Assembly (NCBI GenBank): GCA_002256115.1
Contig: NKIK01000005.1
Location: forward strand, 85,613 to 149,612
Direction: 5' to 3'
Length of the DNA stretch: 64,000 nt
Source: Burkholderiales bacterium PBB3
GTDB lineage: Bacteria > Pseudomonadota > Gammaproteobacteria > Burkholderiales > Burkholderiaceae_C
The translations under genes were made by a program, and so were the position numbers. Every line of letters starts with the position of its first letter. Positions within the stretch are counted from its first letter, which is position 1. Below are positions 63,955 through 64,000 of this stretch, piece after piece. The notes beneath the pieces were generated by a model. It saw nothing but the letters and a program-made list of their open reading frames with translations. It searched no databases and was not told the DNA's origin.

Positions 63955-64000
63955 ATGGTCAAGCGAGCGATGGACGATGCAACGAAGAAGCGGGTGCGAG
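63955..64000 (+). CDS. 5' end of a probable transposase gene, cut by the window
   Basis: GGAGATACGAGAC precedes ATG at 63955, giving MVKRAMDDATKKRVR. This resembles the N-terminus of helix-turn-helix transposases such as IS630-type, but only 15 codons are visible. The 75 bp before it could include an insertion-sequence end. Confidence 0.35.
   Translation, partial: MVKRAMDDATKKRVR

Overview
The window looks like chromosomal DNA of a Betaproteobacterium of the family Comamonadaceae, most likely Rhodoferax or a close relative. This rests on protein character and gene order (type-B L31 after rho, a yafS-like/rnhA pair beside gloB, an AddAB-like pair beside trxA) and on dense short interspersed repeats. 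It is inference; no 16S rRNA gene or tRNA is visible. Most of the window is GC-rich housekeeping DNA. AT-rich, less typical sequence appears at about 49.9, 58.7-59.1 and 63.3 kb.

Layout. 1-7.3 kb: 5' part of nadE, a FemAB/GNAT-like protein, an orphan cheW, an alpha/beta hydrolase, and the divergent pyrophosphatases ppa (soluble) and hppA (membrane, K+-independent type). 7.3-12.9 kb: a NarL-type response regulator facing an operon of TonB-dependent receptor, periplasmic ABC_sub_bind protein and hybrid histidine kinase. 13-21 kb: moaA, rnhA, a methyltransferase, gloB, mltD, recR, ybaB and dnaX, the last with an A9 slippery run. 21.4-29.3 kb: an MFS exporter, an M24 aminopeptidase, a PotD-like binding protein coupled to a membrane diguanylate cyclase, the 4.5S SRP RNA gene, a DUF2132 protein and a BaiN-type flavoprotein. 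29.3-37.7 kb: AddA/AddB-like helicase-nuclease genes, trxA, rho and rpmE. 37.8-49.7 kb: an ArnT-like membrane protein and the Pho cluster pstSCAB-phoU-phoB-phoR, with Pho boxes for pstS and for a divergent fasciclin lipoprotein, then a binding protein and ppx. 50-64 kb: more accessory genes, including an AAA/DUF4143 ATPase, a three-gene operon ending in an EAL-CBS-GGDEF protein, two tiny ORFs, a PRC-barrel protein, a PHB-depolymerase-like esterase, a beta-lactamase-like lipoprotein, a DUF2975/XRE pair, a Sel1 protein, several unknowns, an H1-like basic protein and the start of a probable transposase.

How the genes work together. Phosphate uptake, sensing and polyphosphate/pyrophosphate turnover (pst-pho, ppx, ppa, hppA) form the main theme. 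Signal transduction is the second: one TonB-linked two-component system and two c-di-GMP proteins.

The most notable feature is a roughly 57-bp interspersed repeat present 13 times. Four copies lie in frame inside protein genes (nadE, the FemAB-like gene, dnaX, the addA-like gene) and two form or overlap a gene's stop codon. In all 13 copies one reading frame stays open and encodes (V/M)DSAG(A/E/V)A. A second, GC-rich palindromic family is also present, with one copy inserted in frame in the FemAB-like gene.
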